Assembly (NCBI GenBank): GCA_964419935.1
Contig: CAYQQJ010000005.1
Location: 103,919-167,918 of the forward strand
Length of the DNA: 64,000 nt
Reading direction: 5' to 3'
Origin: CAYQQJ01 sp964419935
GTDB lineage: Bacteria; Pseudomonadota; Gammaproteobacteria; Pseudomonadales; Cellvibrionaceae
Translations under genes and position numbers: made by a program
Shown here: positions 52,741 to 61,081 of the stretch, piece by piece
How the letters are laid out: the number at the start of each line of letters is the position of its first letter
How positions within the stretch are numbered: the stretch's first letter is position 1
Notes under the pieces: generated by a model
What the model was told of the DNA's origin: nothing
Database searches by the model: none
What the model saw: the letters and a program-made list of their open reading frames with translations, nothing else

Positions 52741-53133
52741 TCACACAATCAAATGCTGTGTCAGCACAACACCCAAGGCAACGGCGGCTACGCTGAACAA
52801 CACACTGGCAACCATATAAGCCAAAGCTGCGGTCAATTGACCTGCGTACACCAACCCCAGCACTTCCAGCGAAAATGTGGAAAAGGTGGTAAATGCCCCG
52901 AGAAAACCCACCATCACCAATTGTCGCCAAATCGGCGGCAGCATCACTTTTTCAACGATTACGACGTAAGCCACGCCTATCAACAATGACCCCAGAACAT
53001 TCACAACCAGTGTTGCGGGATTGAATCGACCCGGGAGCAGCGTGGCAAACCAGACTCCCAGCCCGTAACGGGAAAGCGCACCTATCGCGCCTCCACTGGC
53101 TACAGCACATAACTGGACAGCGGTTATATTCAT
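52741..53133 (-). CDS. crcB: Fluoride channel CrcB
   Basis: This 130-residue, four-segment membrane protein exports fluoride as a Fluc channel. GGAIGALSRYGLGVWFATLL, NVLGSLLIGVAYVVI and GFLGAFTTFSTFSLEVLGLV are typical. The ATG at 53133 is directly adjacent to the TA of the MITE-like element at 53136-53401, so the leader is formed by the element and no ordinary Shine-Dalgarno is visible. No fluoride riboswitch is seen. rarA is upstream on the same strand. Confidence 0.92.
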   Translation of the reverse strand: MNITAVQLCAVASGGAIGALSRYGLGVWFATLLPGRFNPATLVVNVLGSLLIGVAYVVIVEKVMLPPIWRQLVMVGFLGAFTTFSTFSLEVLGLVYAGQLTAALAYMVASVLFSVAAVALGVVLTQHLIV

Positions 53134-53135
53134 TA

Positions 53136-53401
53136 GGGCCTGGTCACACTAATTCGATTGTCGCTGTTGTGGCTAAAAAGCCACCAATCTAGGCGCGAGA
53201 AGCGTGGTTTGGTGGCTCCAAATGAGCGACGAGCAACAACGAGTGGTGGCTTTTTAGCCACAACCCGAAGGGCTGGGGGCATTTTTGCGCCCAGCGGCGT
53301 TATCAGTCGTTTATGTAGACCCACTACATGACTCTCCTTCTGCCTTGCTGGACAAAAAAATGACCTCCAGCAGCGATAACCGAATTAGTGTGAACAGGCC
53401 C
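53136..53401. mobile_element. 266-bp MITE-like element A inserted at TA
   Basis: Terminal inverted repeats of 31 bases (53136-53166 and 53371-53401) match at 28 positions; they begin GGGCCTGGTCACACTAATTC and GGGCCTGTTCACACTAATTC. TA flanks both sides (53134-53135 and 53402-53403), as expected of IS630/Tc1-type insertion. Inside is a second inverted pair, each itself palindromic (GTTGTGGCTAAAAAGCCACC and reverse). No transposase. Insertion separates rarA from crcB, which would otherwise be 5 bases apart. Confidence 0.82.
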
Positions 53402-53406
53402 TAGCA

Positions 53407-54753
53407 TCAACTTTTGTTCTGGTTGAGTGCTTTCAGCGTGCGAAGCTTTTCGGCAATCTTGATTTCCAAACCGCGTTCGACGGGCTGATAGTACTCGCGA
53501 GGTTCAAGCTCATCGGGGAAATAATTCTCGCCTGCCGCGAAGCCGTCCTTTTCATTGTGTGCGTAACGGTAGCCGGCGCCATACTGCATGCTTTTCATCA
53601 GCTTGGTTGGCGCATTGCGAAGGTGCATAGGCACATCGTAACCGGGCAGGGATTGGACATCCGCTCGCGCACTGTTGAACGCATTATACACCGCATTACT
53701 TTTGGCCGCCGCCGCAAGGTACAGCGCCGCCTGGGCCAGTGCCAACTCCCCTTCCGGGCTGCCCAACCGCTCCTGCACATCCCACGCGTTCAGCGCAAGC
53801 TCCAGTCCGCGCGGGTCCGCGTTGCCGATATCTTCACTGGCAATACGCACCAGACGCCGGGCCACATAGAGTGGGTCGCAGCCGCCGTCGAGCATGCGCA
53901 TCATCCAGTACAGTGCGGCATCGGGATCGGACCCTCTGATGGATTTGTGCAATGCGGATATCTGTTCGTAAAACAGGTCGCCACCTTTGTCGAAACGACG
54001 AACGTCCGTGGCCAGAATCTGTTGCACCACGTCGTCGCCGATCTCGGCATGGTCCTCAACCAGGTCGCTGGCGATTTCCAGAAAATTCAGTGCACGCCGG
54101 GCATCGCCGTCCGCAGCGACGCTCAACAGTTGCAGCGCGTCGTCAGTCAGGGTCAAGTGCCGGTTGCCGAGGCCGCGCTCGGCATTCCCCAGTGCGTTAC
54201 GGAGCAGCTGCTGAATTTGCGGCTCCGCCATGTTTTTTAACACATACACACGACAGCGGGACAACAAGGCGTTGTTGACTTCGAACGAAGGGTTTTCCGT
54301 TGTAGCACCGACAAAGACTACGGTGCCATCTTCAACAAAGGGCAGGAAGGCATCCTGTTGAGACTTGTTGAAGCGATGCACCTCATCGACGAACAGAATG
54401 GTTTTGCGGCCTCGCAGATCACGCTCCTGGCGCGCTTCCGCGACCGCTGCGCGGATGTCCTTCACGCCAGCCAGTATCGCGGAGATTGGACGAAATACCG
54501 CGTCGATATGATGGGCCAGCAAACGCGCCAGGGACGTTTTGCCAACCCCCGGCGGGCCCCAGAAAATCATCGAGTGAATCTGCCCTTTCTCCAGCACCTG
54601 GCGCAAAGGCTTATCGGGGCCGAGCAAATGATCCTGACCGATGTAATCCGTCAGCGTCTGCGGCCGCATACGCGCCGCCAGTGGCTGATAGGCATTGGAC
54701 GGTTCGGCAGCTTGCGGGCGGCTCTCGGGTGCCGAAAAAAGGTCATCAACCAT
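53407..54753 (-). CDS. rarA: Replication-associated recombination protein RarA
   Basis: RarA (MgsA) is a AAA+ protein of replication-fork maintenance, related to clamp loader subunits. IFWGPPGVGKTSLARLLA is Walker A, TILFVDEVHRFNKSQQDAFL Walker B, VGATTENPSFEVNNALLSRC sensor 1, and the C-terminal domain (NAPTKLMKSMQYGAGYRYAH) is the MgsA tetramerisation region. I choose the ATG at 54753, overlapping the lolA stop by 8 bases. The stop is five bases from the MITE-like element. Confidence 0.95.
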   Translation of the reverse strand: MVDDLFSAPESRPQAAEPSNAYQPLAARMRPQTLTDYIGQDHLLGPDKPLRQVLEKGQIHSMIFWGPPGVGKTSLARLLAHHIDAVFRPISAILAGVKDIRAAVAEARQERDLRGRKTILFVDEVHRFNKSQQDAFLPFVEDGTVVFVGATTENPSFEVNNALLSRCRVYVLKNMAEPQIQQLLRNALGNAERGLGNRHLTLTDDALQLLSVAADGDARRALNFLEIASDLVEDHAEIGDDVVQQILATDVRRFDKGGDLFYEQISALHKSIRGSDPDAALYWMMRMLDGGCDPLYVARRLVRIASEDIGNADPRGLELALNAWDVQERLGSPEGELALAQAALYLAAAAKSNAVYNAFNSARADVQSLPGYDVPMHLRNAPTKLMKSMQYGAGYRYAHNEKDGFAAGENYFPDELEPREYYQPVERGLEIKIAEKLRTLKALNQNKS

Positions 54754-55405
54754 CAACAATCACATCAACGCCCTGCGGGGCTTCAAACTGAAAAACATCA
54801 GGATCAACGGTCGGGTTCAACTCGACATCGGAGAATGACAACTTGGTCACCTGCCCCATGGTGTCTTCGAAAGTCAGTGCCACCAGCGTCGACTGCCGAT
54901 AAGTCAGCTGCAGGGATGCAAACATGCCGTCACTGTGGAGACTGACCAGATTAAAGTGCTTGTGCTCGCCCTCAACTTCCCGGGATATCTGATAATGCTG
55001 AGTGAGATCTTCAATCTCGCCGCTGAGCAGCTTGGCCGGACTGGTTGAACTCTGTTCGGTCTGCTGACGCACAGTTACCTGTTCAAGATCCGGGTCATAA
55101 ATCCAGAGTTTTTTCGAGTTGCCAACCACAATTTGCTCGTAGGGCGGCAAGGTTTCCCAATAGAAGTTGCCCGGGCGCTGCAGGGTGAATCGACCCTCGG
55201 TGGTCTGCAGAAGATGCCCTTCCCGGTCATAAAGATGCTGTTCGAACTCTCCCTTCAGGGTTTGCGCCTGTTGCAGAAGCCCAACCAGCTCCGCCGCTGC
55301 CGTGTTGGTTTGAGTTGTGGCCGCCTGAGGCTCGCCGGCCAATACGGACGTTGCCAAGCTGGCAATCAGTGTAAAAATGAGTGCAAACAGTGGAATTGTT
55401 TTCAC
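54746..55405 (-). CDS. lolA: Outer-membrane lipoprotein carrier protein LolA
   Basis: LolA shuttles lipoproteins across the periplasm to LolB. The signal peptide is MKTIPLFALIFTLIASLATS with VLA-G cleavage site. LKGEFEQHLYDREGHLLQTT, FTLQRPGNFYWETLPPYEQ, SKKLWIYDPDLEQVTVR and LSFSDVELNPTVDPDVFQF are typical. The start is a GTG at 55405. It follows ftsK by 95 bases and overlaps rarA, as in Pseudomonas. Confidence 0.94.
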   Translation of the reverse strand: MKTIPLFALIFTLIASLATSVLAGEPQAATTQTNTAAAELVGLLQQAQTLKGEFEQHLYDREGHLLQTTEGRFTLQRPGNFYWETLPPYEQIVVGNSKKLWIYDPDLEQVTVRQQTEQSSTSPAKLLSGEIEDLTQHYQISREVEGEHKHFNLVSLHSDGMFASLQLTYRQSTLVALTFEDTMGQVTKLSFSDVELNPTVDPDVFQFEAPQGVDVIVDG

Positions 55406-55500
55406 AGAATATCTCTCGTTAAGGCCAGATCACCAGCTCGATGAGCTGGCAAGCAAATTCATGGAGCACCGACGGTTTAACGGTCATTTAACCAGAAGCA

Positions 55501-57879
55501 TTATCGGCGCGGTGGTGGCGGGGCCAACACTTCCCGGTTACCGTTGGCACCCATTTCACTCACGACCCCGGATGCCTCCATTTGTTCGATCAGCCGAGCC
55601 GCGCGGTTGTAGCCGATACGCAATTTGCGCTGTACCGATGAAATGCTCGCCTTCCGGGTTTCTGTTACAAACGCCAGCGCCTCGTCGTACAGGGGGTCCG
55701 ACTCGCTGTCCCCGCCCTCTTCATCACCATCACTGAAGCCAGGCACAGCGATACTAGCGGTGGACTCGCTGAAAATATCTTCGAGGTAATTCGGCTCGCC
55801 GCGCTTCTTCCAGTCCGCCACCACTTTATGGACTTCGTGATCGTCCACAAACGCGCCGTGGACACGCACCGGCAATCCAGTACCGGGTGGCAGATAGAGC
55901 ATATCCCCGTGGCCCAGTAATTGTTCCGCCCCGCCCTGATCGAGAATAGTGCGCGAATCGATTTTGGAGGATACCTGGAACGCGATCCGGCTGGGAACGT
56001 TGGCCTTGATCAAACCCGTGATAACGTCCACGGATGGTCGCTGGGTCGCCAGGATCATGTGAATACCCGCGGCCCTCGCCTTCTGTGCGATCCGGGCAAT
56101 CAGCTGCTCCACCTTCTTGCCCACGATCATGATCATGTCGGCGAACTCGTCGATCACCACCACGATGAACGGCATGGTCTGCAGCATGGGCCGGTCACTC
56201 TCTTCCAGGCCTATGCCGGCCTCTTCCGCATTCCAGAAGGGGTCCGGTATAGGCGTACCGGCCTTGATCGCGTCAGATACCTTTTTGTTGTAACCGGCCA
56301 GGTTGCGTACACCCAGGGTCGCCATCAACTTATAGCGCCGCTCCATTTCGCCCACACACCAACGCAGGCCCGTGGCGGCATCTTTCATGTCCGTAATCAC
56401 CGGCGTCAGCAGATGCGGAATGCCCTCATAGACCGAGAGCTCCAGCATTTTGGGGTCCACCAGAATCAATCGCAGCTCTTCCGGGGTCGCCTTGTAGAGC
56501 ATGCTCAACAGCATGGCGTTGACGCCCACGGATTTACCCGAACCCGTGGTGCCGGCCACCAGCAAGTGCGGCATCTTGCCCAGGTCCGCGGTGATGGCCT
56601 CACCGGAGATATCATGACCGAGCGCCAATGTCAGTGGTGAACGTGACTTTTCGTACACGCTGGAGGAGATGATCTCACTCAGGCGCACGATCTCGCGTTC
56701 CTCGTTGGGGATTTCGATACCTACCACGGATTTGCCCGGAATGACCTCCACCACGCGCACACTGATCACCGCCAGAGAACGCGCCAGGTCCTTGGCAAGA
56801 CCGGTAATCTTGCTCACCTTCACACCGGGCGCAGGCTGAATCTCAAAGCGCGTCACCACCGGACCAGGCAGAACCGCAACAACATCGGCCACTATTCCGA
56901 AATCCTTCAGTTTGAGTTCGAGTAGCCGGGACATGGCCTCCAGGGATTCCTCGGAAAAGCCCTTGTCGGTATTGTTGTCCGCAGGATCAAGCAGGCCCAC
57001 TGCCGGCAGCTGGCCTGTTACCGGGGCATCGCTGAACAGGGATTGCTGCTTCTCCTTGATGACGCGGACGCTGGGTGCCGGCGCCTTTTTCGGTGGTGCA
57101 ATGGTGGGTGGAACACGTTTTATGTCGCGCTTGGACTGTTCAACAGCCGCTTCCCGGCGCTGAGTCACCGCCTGACGTGCCTGGCGGCGCTCCAGCCGGC
57201 GGGCCTGCCAACGCTGCAACCGACGCTGAAGGTGACGCGCCGTACTGATCATGCCGGCGCCTATGGCATCCATTACCGCGAACCAGGAGATATCGATAAA
57301 GATGGTGGTGCCAAACAGCAACAAGGCGATCATCAGCAGTCCGCCGCCGACGTAACCAAACGCGCCGTCAATGGCAGTCGCCGTGGCCATGCCGAGCAAA
57401 CCACCGGCCGAGGATGGAAGTTCAGTGCCGGTAACGCCATATTGCTGCACGGCGATCCCCGTGGCGGCCACCATTACCAGACACAGACCGACAAAACGCA
57501 GTGCCAGCATCAGCGGATCAAAACGCGGATTGGTTCTGTCCCGCAACCGCAAAATCACTTGATAGCCCAACATCACGGGAAACAGATAGGCCAGATAGCC
57601 GAATAGCGTAAAGAAAACGTCCGCCAACCAGGCGCCCGTTGGCCCGCCCGCGTTGCGTACCACGTCGCCCACACCGGTCCGGGACCAACCCGGGTCAGCG
57701 GGGCTGTAACTGAACAGCGTCAGGGCCAGGTACGCGCAGGCCGCGATCAGCGCAATCAAAAGGCCCTCGCGGAGGATGGCTACCGGCACACCGGCAGAGC
57801 CTCGTGCGCTGTCAAGTGCCGGCAATGCGGATTCTGCGGTTTCTTTGGATTTCAAGGTCAATACACTCTTTATTGCCAT
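55501..57879 (-). CDS. ftsK: DNA translocase FtsK
   Basis: FtsK moves DNA at the division septum and activates XerCD at dif. Four to five N-terminal membrane segments (residues ~30-200) are followed by a short linker and the motor domain: GTTGSGKSVGVNAMLLSML (Walker A), PFIVVVIDEFADMIMIVG (Walker B), and a gamma domain (SISSVQRKLRIGYNRAARLI) for KOPS reading. At 792 residues the linker is short compared with E. coli FtsK (1329). The ATG start has no strong Shine-Dalgarno and is a guess between alternatives. Confidence 0.95.
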   Translation of the reverse strand: MAIKSVLTLKSKETAESALPALDSARGSAGVPVAILREGLLIALIAACAYLALTLFSYSPADPGWSRTGVGDVVRNAGGPTGAWLADVFFTLFGYLAYLFPVMLGYQVILRLRDRTNPRFDPLMLALRFVGLCLVMVAATGIAVQQYGVTGTELPSSAGGLLGMATATAIDGAFGYVGGGLLMIALLLFGTTIFIDISWFAVMDAIGAGMISTARHLQRRLQRWQARRLERRQARQAVTQRREAAVEQSKRDIKRVPPTIAPPKKAPAPSVRVIKEKQQSLFSDAPVTGQLPAVGLLDPADNNTDKGFSEESLEAMSRLLELKLKDFGIVADVVAVLPGPVVTRFEIQPAPGVKVSKITGLAKDLARSLAVISVRVVEVIPGKSVVGIEIPNEEREIVRLSEIISSSVYEKSRSPLTLALGHDISGEAITADLGKMPHLLVAGTTGSGKSVGVNAMLLSMLYKATPEELRLILVDPKMLELSVYEGIPHLLTPVITDMKDAATGLRWCVGEMERRYKLMATLGVRNLAGYNKKVSDAIKAGTPIPDPFWNAEEAGIGLEESDRPMLQTMPFIVVVIDEFADMIMIVGKKVEQLIARIAQKARAAGIHMILATQRPSVDVITGLIKANVPSRIAFQVSSKIDSRTILDQGGAEQLLGHGDMLYLPPGTGLPVRVHGAFVDDHEVHKVVADWKKRGEPNYLEDIFSESTASIAVPGFSDGDEEGGDSESDPLYDEALAFVTETRKASISSVQRKLRIGYNRAARLIEQMEASGVVSEMGANGNREVLAPPPPRR

Positions 57880-58209
57880 TTATTGCGGGTTGTTCATCGC
57901 TGTTGCCCGTCGCTACCGGCTCTCTCCTTCAGCCAAGGCAGGGATCGCAGGGGCGATTCAGTGAACACTGGTGCGGATTGTACCGGTTTTTTAGTCAAAG
58001 ATTCAGTGCGCCCGCTGGTGCTGTGACAGCCGTCGGGACTTTTCCGGATCGATTAGAATCAAAACGGCTATTGCATGTATAGATAAAACCTATTGTGTTT
58101 AGCTTGGTGCTGTGAATTCAGATCCCTTATCATGAGCACATTTGCGAACGTACAACCCGGCTGTTCTGCAACAACGCTGGAATTCTGAATTGGATCAAAG
58201 GAACCTCTC
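57880..58209. other. Divergent ftsK/trxB intergenic region
   Basis: These 330 bases must hold promoters for ftsK and trxB. A TAGAAT at 58054-58059 could be a -10 for trxB but has only a poor -35. AAAGGA upstream of the trxB ATG is the binding site. No other feature is seen. Confidence 0.4.
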
Positions 58210-59157
58210 ATGAGCGACACCCAACATCACCCGTTGATTATTCTTGGCTCAGGCCCTGCCGGCTACACCGCTGCAATCTATGCGGCTCGCGCCAACCTCA
58301 AGCCTGTCGTGATCACTGGAATGCAACAGGGCGGCCAGTTAACCACCACTACGGAAGTGGAAAACTGGCCGGGCGGCACCGCGGATTTGCAGGGGCCAGA
58401 CCTGATGGTGCAAATGCAACAACACGCGGAACGCTTTGAAACCGCGATTTTGTTCGATCATATCCACGACGTGGACTTGTCCAAGCGCCCCTTCACCTTG
58501 ACCGGGAATGCCACCTATACCTGTGACGCGCTGATCATCGCCACCGGCGCATCGGCGCAGTATCTGGGTTTGCCCAGCGAGGACGCCTTCATGGGGCGCG
58601 GCGTCAGTGCCTGTGCCACCTGTGATGGCTTTTTCTATCGGGATCAGAAAGTGGCCGTGGTCGGCGGTGGCAACACCGCGGTTGAAGAAGCGCTGTATCT
58701 GGCCAATATTGCCAGCGAAGTGACTTTGGTACACCGCCGGGATTTCCTGCGCTCAGAGAAAATTCTTCAGGATCGCCTGATGGAAAAAGCCGAGAATGGC
58801 AATGTGCGCATTCTGTGGAACCACACACTGGAAGAAGTCCTGGGCGACGAAACTGGCGTCAATGGCATGCGGCTCAAGAGTACCGAATCCGGTGCAGTCC
58901 AGGACATCGACGTCAGCGGCGTTTTCATTGCCATCGGCCACAAACCCAATACGGATATTTTCAATGGCCAACTGGAAATGAAGAACGGTTATATTGTTGT
59001 TAAAAGCGGTTTGCATGGCAATGCGACCGAGACGAGCATCCCCGGCGTTTTCGCCGCGGGCGATGTGGCGGACCACATCTATCGCCAGGCAGTGACCTCG
59101 GCCGGCTCCGGGTGCATGGCTGCACTGGATGCCGAACGTTACCTGGATAGCCTGTAA
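58210..59157 (+). CDS. trxB: Thioredoxin-disulfide reductase
   Basis: This 315-residue flavoprotein reduces thioredoxin with NADPH. ILGSGPAGYTAAIYAARANL binds FAD, CATCDGFFYRDQKVAVVGGG holds the redox CxxC and the start of the NADPH loop (GGGNTAVEEALYLA), and PGVFAAGDVADHIYRQAVTS is the second FAD motif. The ATG at 58210 has AAAGGA upstream. It starts the plus-strand unit trxB-aat-bpt, with 12 bases to aat. Confidence 0.96.
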   Translation: MSDTQHHPLIILGSGPAGYTAAIYAARANLKPVVITGMQQGGQLTTTTEVENWPGGTADLQGPDLMVQMQQHAERFETAILFDHIHDVDLSKRPFTLTGNATYTCDALIIATGASAQYLGLPSEDAFMGRGVSACATCDGFFYRDQKVAVVGGGNTAVEEALYLANIASEVTLVHRRDFLRSEKILQDRLMEKAENGNVRILWNHTLEEVLGDETGVNGMRLKSTESGAVQDIDVSGVFIAIGHKPNTDIFNGQLEMKNGYIVVKSGLHGNATETSIPGVFAAGDVADHIYRQAVTSAGSGCMAALDAERYLDSL

Positions 59158-59169
59158 GGAAGTAACCAG

Positions 59170-59883
59170 GTGGAAAAGCTGACCTGGCTCACGTCGGATA
59201 ACATGGCTTTTCCGCCTTCCCACAAGGCATTGAAAGAACCGAACGGGTTGCTTGCGGTCGGCGGTGATTTGTCTCCCGCTCGCCTCATCCAAGCCTATGG
59301 GCGCGGCATATTTCCGTGGTTCGAAGACGGCCAACCGGTGCTTTGGTGGACGCCCAACCCCCGAATGGTGCTCTTTCCTTCCGAATGCCACCGCTCGCGC
59401 AGCCTTGGAAAACTGCTGCAACAAAACCGCCTCAAAGTCACTGTTGATACGGTATATTCGGATGTTATCGCTGCCTGTGCTGCGCCCAGAGAGGGGGTTG
59501 GCGGCACCTGGATTACCGAGGGCATGCAGCGGGCTTATATCGAACTCTTCCACTTGGGCCATGCTCATTCAGTGGAAGTCTGGGAAGACGAACAACTGGT
59601 CGGCGGCCTTTACGGCGTGGCCCAGGGTGGCGTGTTCTTCGGCGAGTCCATGTTCAGTCGCCGCCCCAATGCCTCGAAAGTCGCTCTGGTGACACTGGCA
59701 GAGAAGCTGCACCATGGCAACTACCGCCTGATTGACTGTCAAATGGCCAGTAAGCATTTGTTTTCCATGGGCGCCCGGGAAATCGACCGACAAGAATTCG
59801 AAAGAATTCTGCAACAGAAAAATTTGAATTTCCTCAGCTGGCAAAATATCTGGGCAGTGGACGACACGGAGGGCCGAGTGTGA
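59170..59883 (+). CDS. aat: Leucyl/phenylalanyl-tRNA-protein transferase
   Basis: Aat adds Leu or Phe to N-terminal Arg/Lys of proteins, creating primary N-degrons for ClpS/ClpAP. FPPSHKALKEPNGLLAVGGD, YGRGIFPWFEDGQPVLWWTP and NPRMVLFPSECHRSRSL, then VGGLYGVAQGGVFFGESMFS and LIDCQMASKHLFSMGAREI are characteristic. The start is GTG at 59170. The stop overlaps the bpt start by four bases. Confidence 0.96.
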   Translation: MEKLTWLTSDNMAFPPSHKALKEPNGLLAVGGDLSPARLIQAYGRGIFPWFEDGQPVLWWTPNPRMVLFPSECHRSRSLGKLLQQNRLKVTVDTVYSDVIAACAAPREGVGGTWITEGMQRAYIELFHLGHAHSVEVWEDEQLVGGLYGVAQGGVFFGESMFSRRPNASKVALVTLAEKLHHGNYRLIDCQMASKHLFSMGAREIDRQEFERILQQKNLNFLSWQNIWAVDDTEGRV

Positions 59884-60587
59884 CTGATCTATCCACGTTA
59901 AAACTGTTCACCACCCAGCCACATCCGTGCAGTTATCTCGATGACCGCGAAGCAGTGACGCTGTTTATCGACCCCCACGCCAAAGTTGATGTGGCTCTGT
60001 ACAGCCGCCTGTCCGAGTATGGCTTTCGCCGCAGTGGCGAGCATATCTACCGGCCGCGCTGCGGTCACTGTCAGGCGTGTATACCCATGCGCGTTCCGGT
60101 CGGCTTGTTTCGCTTCAATCGCAAGCAAAAGCGCTGCTGGCGGCGAAATGAGGATCTTGAGGTTCAGGTATTGACCAGCATAGATACCGACGAACATTAC
60201 CAGCTGTACGACCATTACATTCGCCAGCGGCATTCCGACGGAGATATGTTTCCACCGTCGCGACAACAGTACCGGGACTTTCTCAGCGCGCAATGGGGAG
60301 CAACGGAGTACATCGAATTTCGCCGGGAATCACGACTGATCGCCGTGGCGGTCTCAGACCGGCTGGATCACGGCTTATCCGCCATTTATACCTTCTACTC
60401 CCCGGAGGAAGGTACCCGAAGCCTGGGCACCTATGCGGTCCTCTACCAGATTGAACGAGCCAAAACACTCGGGCTGTCCCACTTGTATTTGGGCTACTGG
60501 ATCAAGCAATGTCAGAAAATGCGTTACAAATCCGACTACCGCCCATTTCAGCTTTTCATCAACAGCACCTGGATCACCGGGAGCTGA
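59880..60587 (+). CDS. bpt: Aspartate/glutamate leucyltransferase
   Basis: Bpt (formerly Ate) attaches Leu to N-terminal Asp/Glu to make secondary substrates of the N-degron route. The N-terminal HPCSYLDDREAVTLFIDPHA, RRSGEHIYRPRCGHCQACIP Cys cluster and RFNRKQKRCWRRNEDLEVQV are ATE_N; GLSAIYTFYSPEEGTRSLGT and YLGYWIKQCQKMRYKSDYRP are ATE_C. The GTG start overlaps aat (GTGA). Length 235 is normal. Confidence 0.96.
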   Translation: MTDLSTLKLFTTQPHPCSYLDDREAVTLFIDPHAKVDVALYSRLSEYGFRRSGEHIYRPRCGHCQACIPMRVPVGLFRFNRKQKRCWRRNEDLEVQVLTSIDTDEHYQLYDHYIRQRHSDGDMFPPSRQQYRDFLSAQWGATEYIEFRRESRLIAVAVSDRLDHGLSAIYTFYSPEEGTRSLGTYAVLYQIERAKTLGLSHLYLGYWIKQCQKMRYKSDYRPFQLFINSTWITGS

Positions 60588-60826
60588 TTCCGGAGAATCG
60601 CCGCCGACACCGAACGGGAAGTGAAAGTAAAACAGACAAAACGGCGTTAAACCTTGGCTAATGCCGTTGTTTCAGGCAAAATTGCCGGCTTGATAAATCC
60701 AGGCCTACCAAGCTGGCGTATTCATTGCAGCTCGTTCATTGCATGTTTACCGTGAAATAGCGTCCCCGGGCAATAGCGCTCGCAAAGGCGCCCACACTCA
60801 AAAACCGTAGTTGGAGAATCTGCCGA

Positions 60827-61045
60827 ATGGCAAAAGAAGATAACTTTGAAATGGAAGGGGAAGTCATCGACACGCTTCCGAACACCACATTCCGCGTAAA
60901 GCTCGAGAATGATCATGTAGTTACAGCACATATCTCAGGTAAAATGCGCAAAAACTACATCCGCATCCTGACCGGTGACAAGGTCAAGGTTGAACTGACG
61001 CCTTACGATCTGACGAAAGGCCGCATCACTTACCGCGCACGTTAA
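60827..61045 (+). CDS. infA: Translation initiation factor IF-1
   Basis: This 72-residue S1/OB-fold protein blocks the A site of the 30S subunit during initiation. MAKEDNFEMEGEVIDTLPNT and the C-terminal DLTKGRITYRAR are near-invariant. The 239-base upstream gap carries two direct TTCATTGCA motifs near 60721-60741, possibly incidental. A hairpin overlaps the stop codon. Confidence 0.98.
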   Translation: MAKEDNFEMEGEVIDTLPNTTFRVKLENDHVVTAHISGKMRKNYIRILTGDKVKVELTPYDLTKGRITYRAR

Positions 61046-61067
61046 ACCGCTCGCTGCGCGAGCGGTT
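61045..61067 (+). terminator. Hairpin after infA
   Basis: AACCGCTCGC (61045-61054) and GCGAGCGGTT (61058-61067) form a perfect ten-base stem with a TGC loop directly at the infA stop. The following sequence (CGTGTTGGTT) is a weak T-run. It may serve the convergent infA and clpA transcripts. Confidence 0.65.
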
Positions 61068-61081
61068 CGTGTTGGTTCCAA

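Noticed and set aside
53133..53324. Minus-strand 63-residue open frame rich in Arg and Pro
   Set aside because: It lies inside the MITE-like element and is created by its terminal repeats; no ribosome site or family supports it.
53134..53403. Fluoride riboswitch upstream of crcB
   Set aside because: The sequence is explained by terminal and internal inverted repeats of a MITE-like element; no crcB-motif pseudoknot pattern was seen.
55431..55447. Terminator between ftsK and lolA (CCAGCTC/GAGCTGG)
   Set aside because: Short seven-base stem without T-run on either strand.
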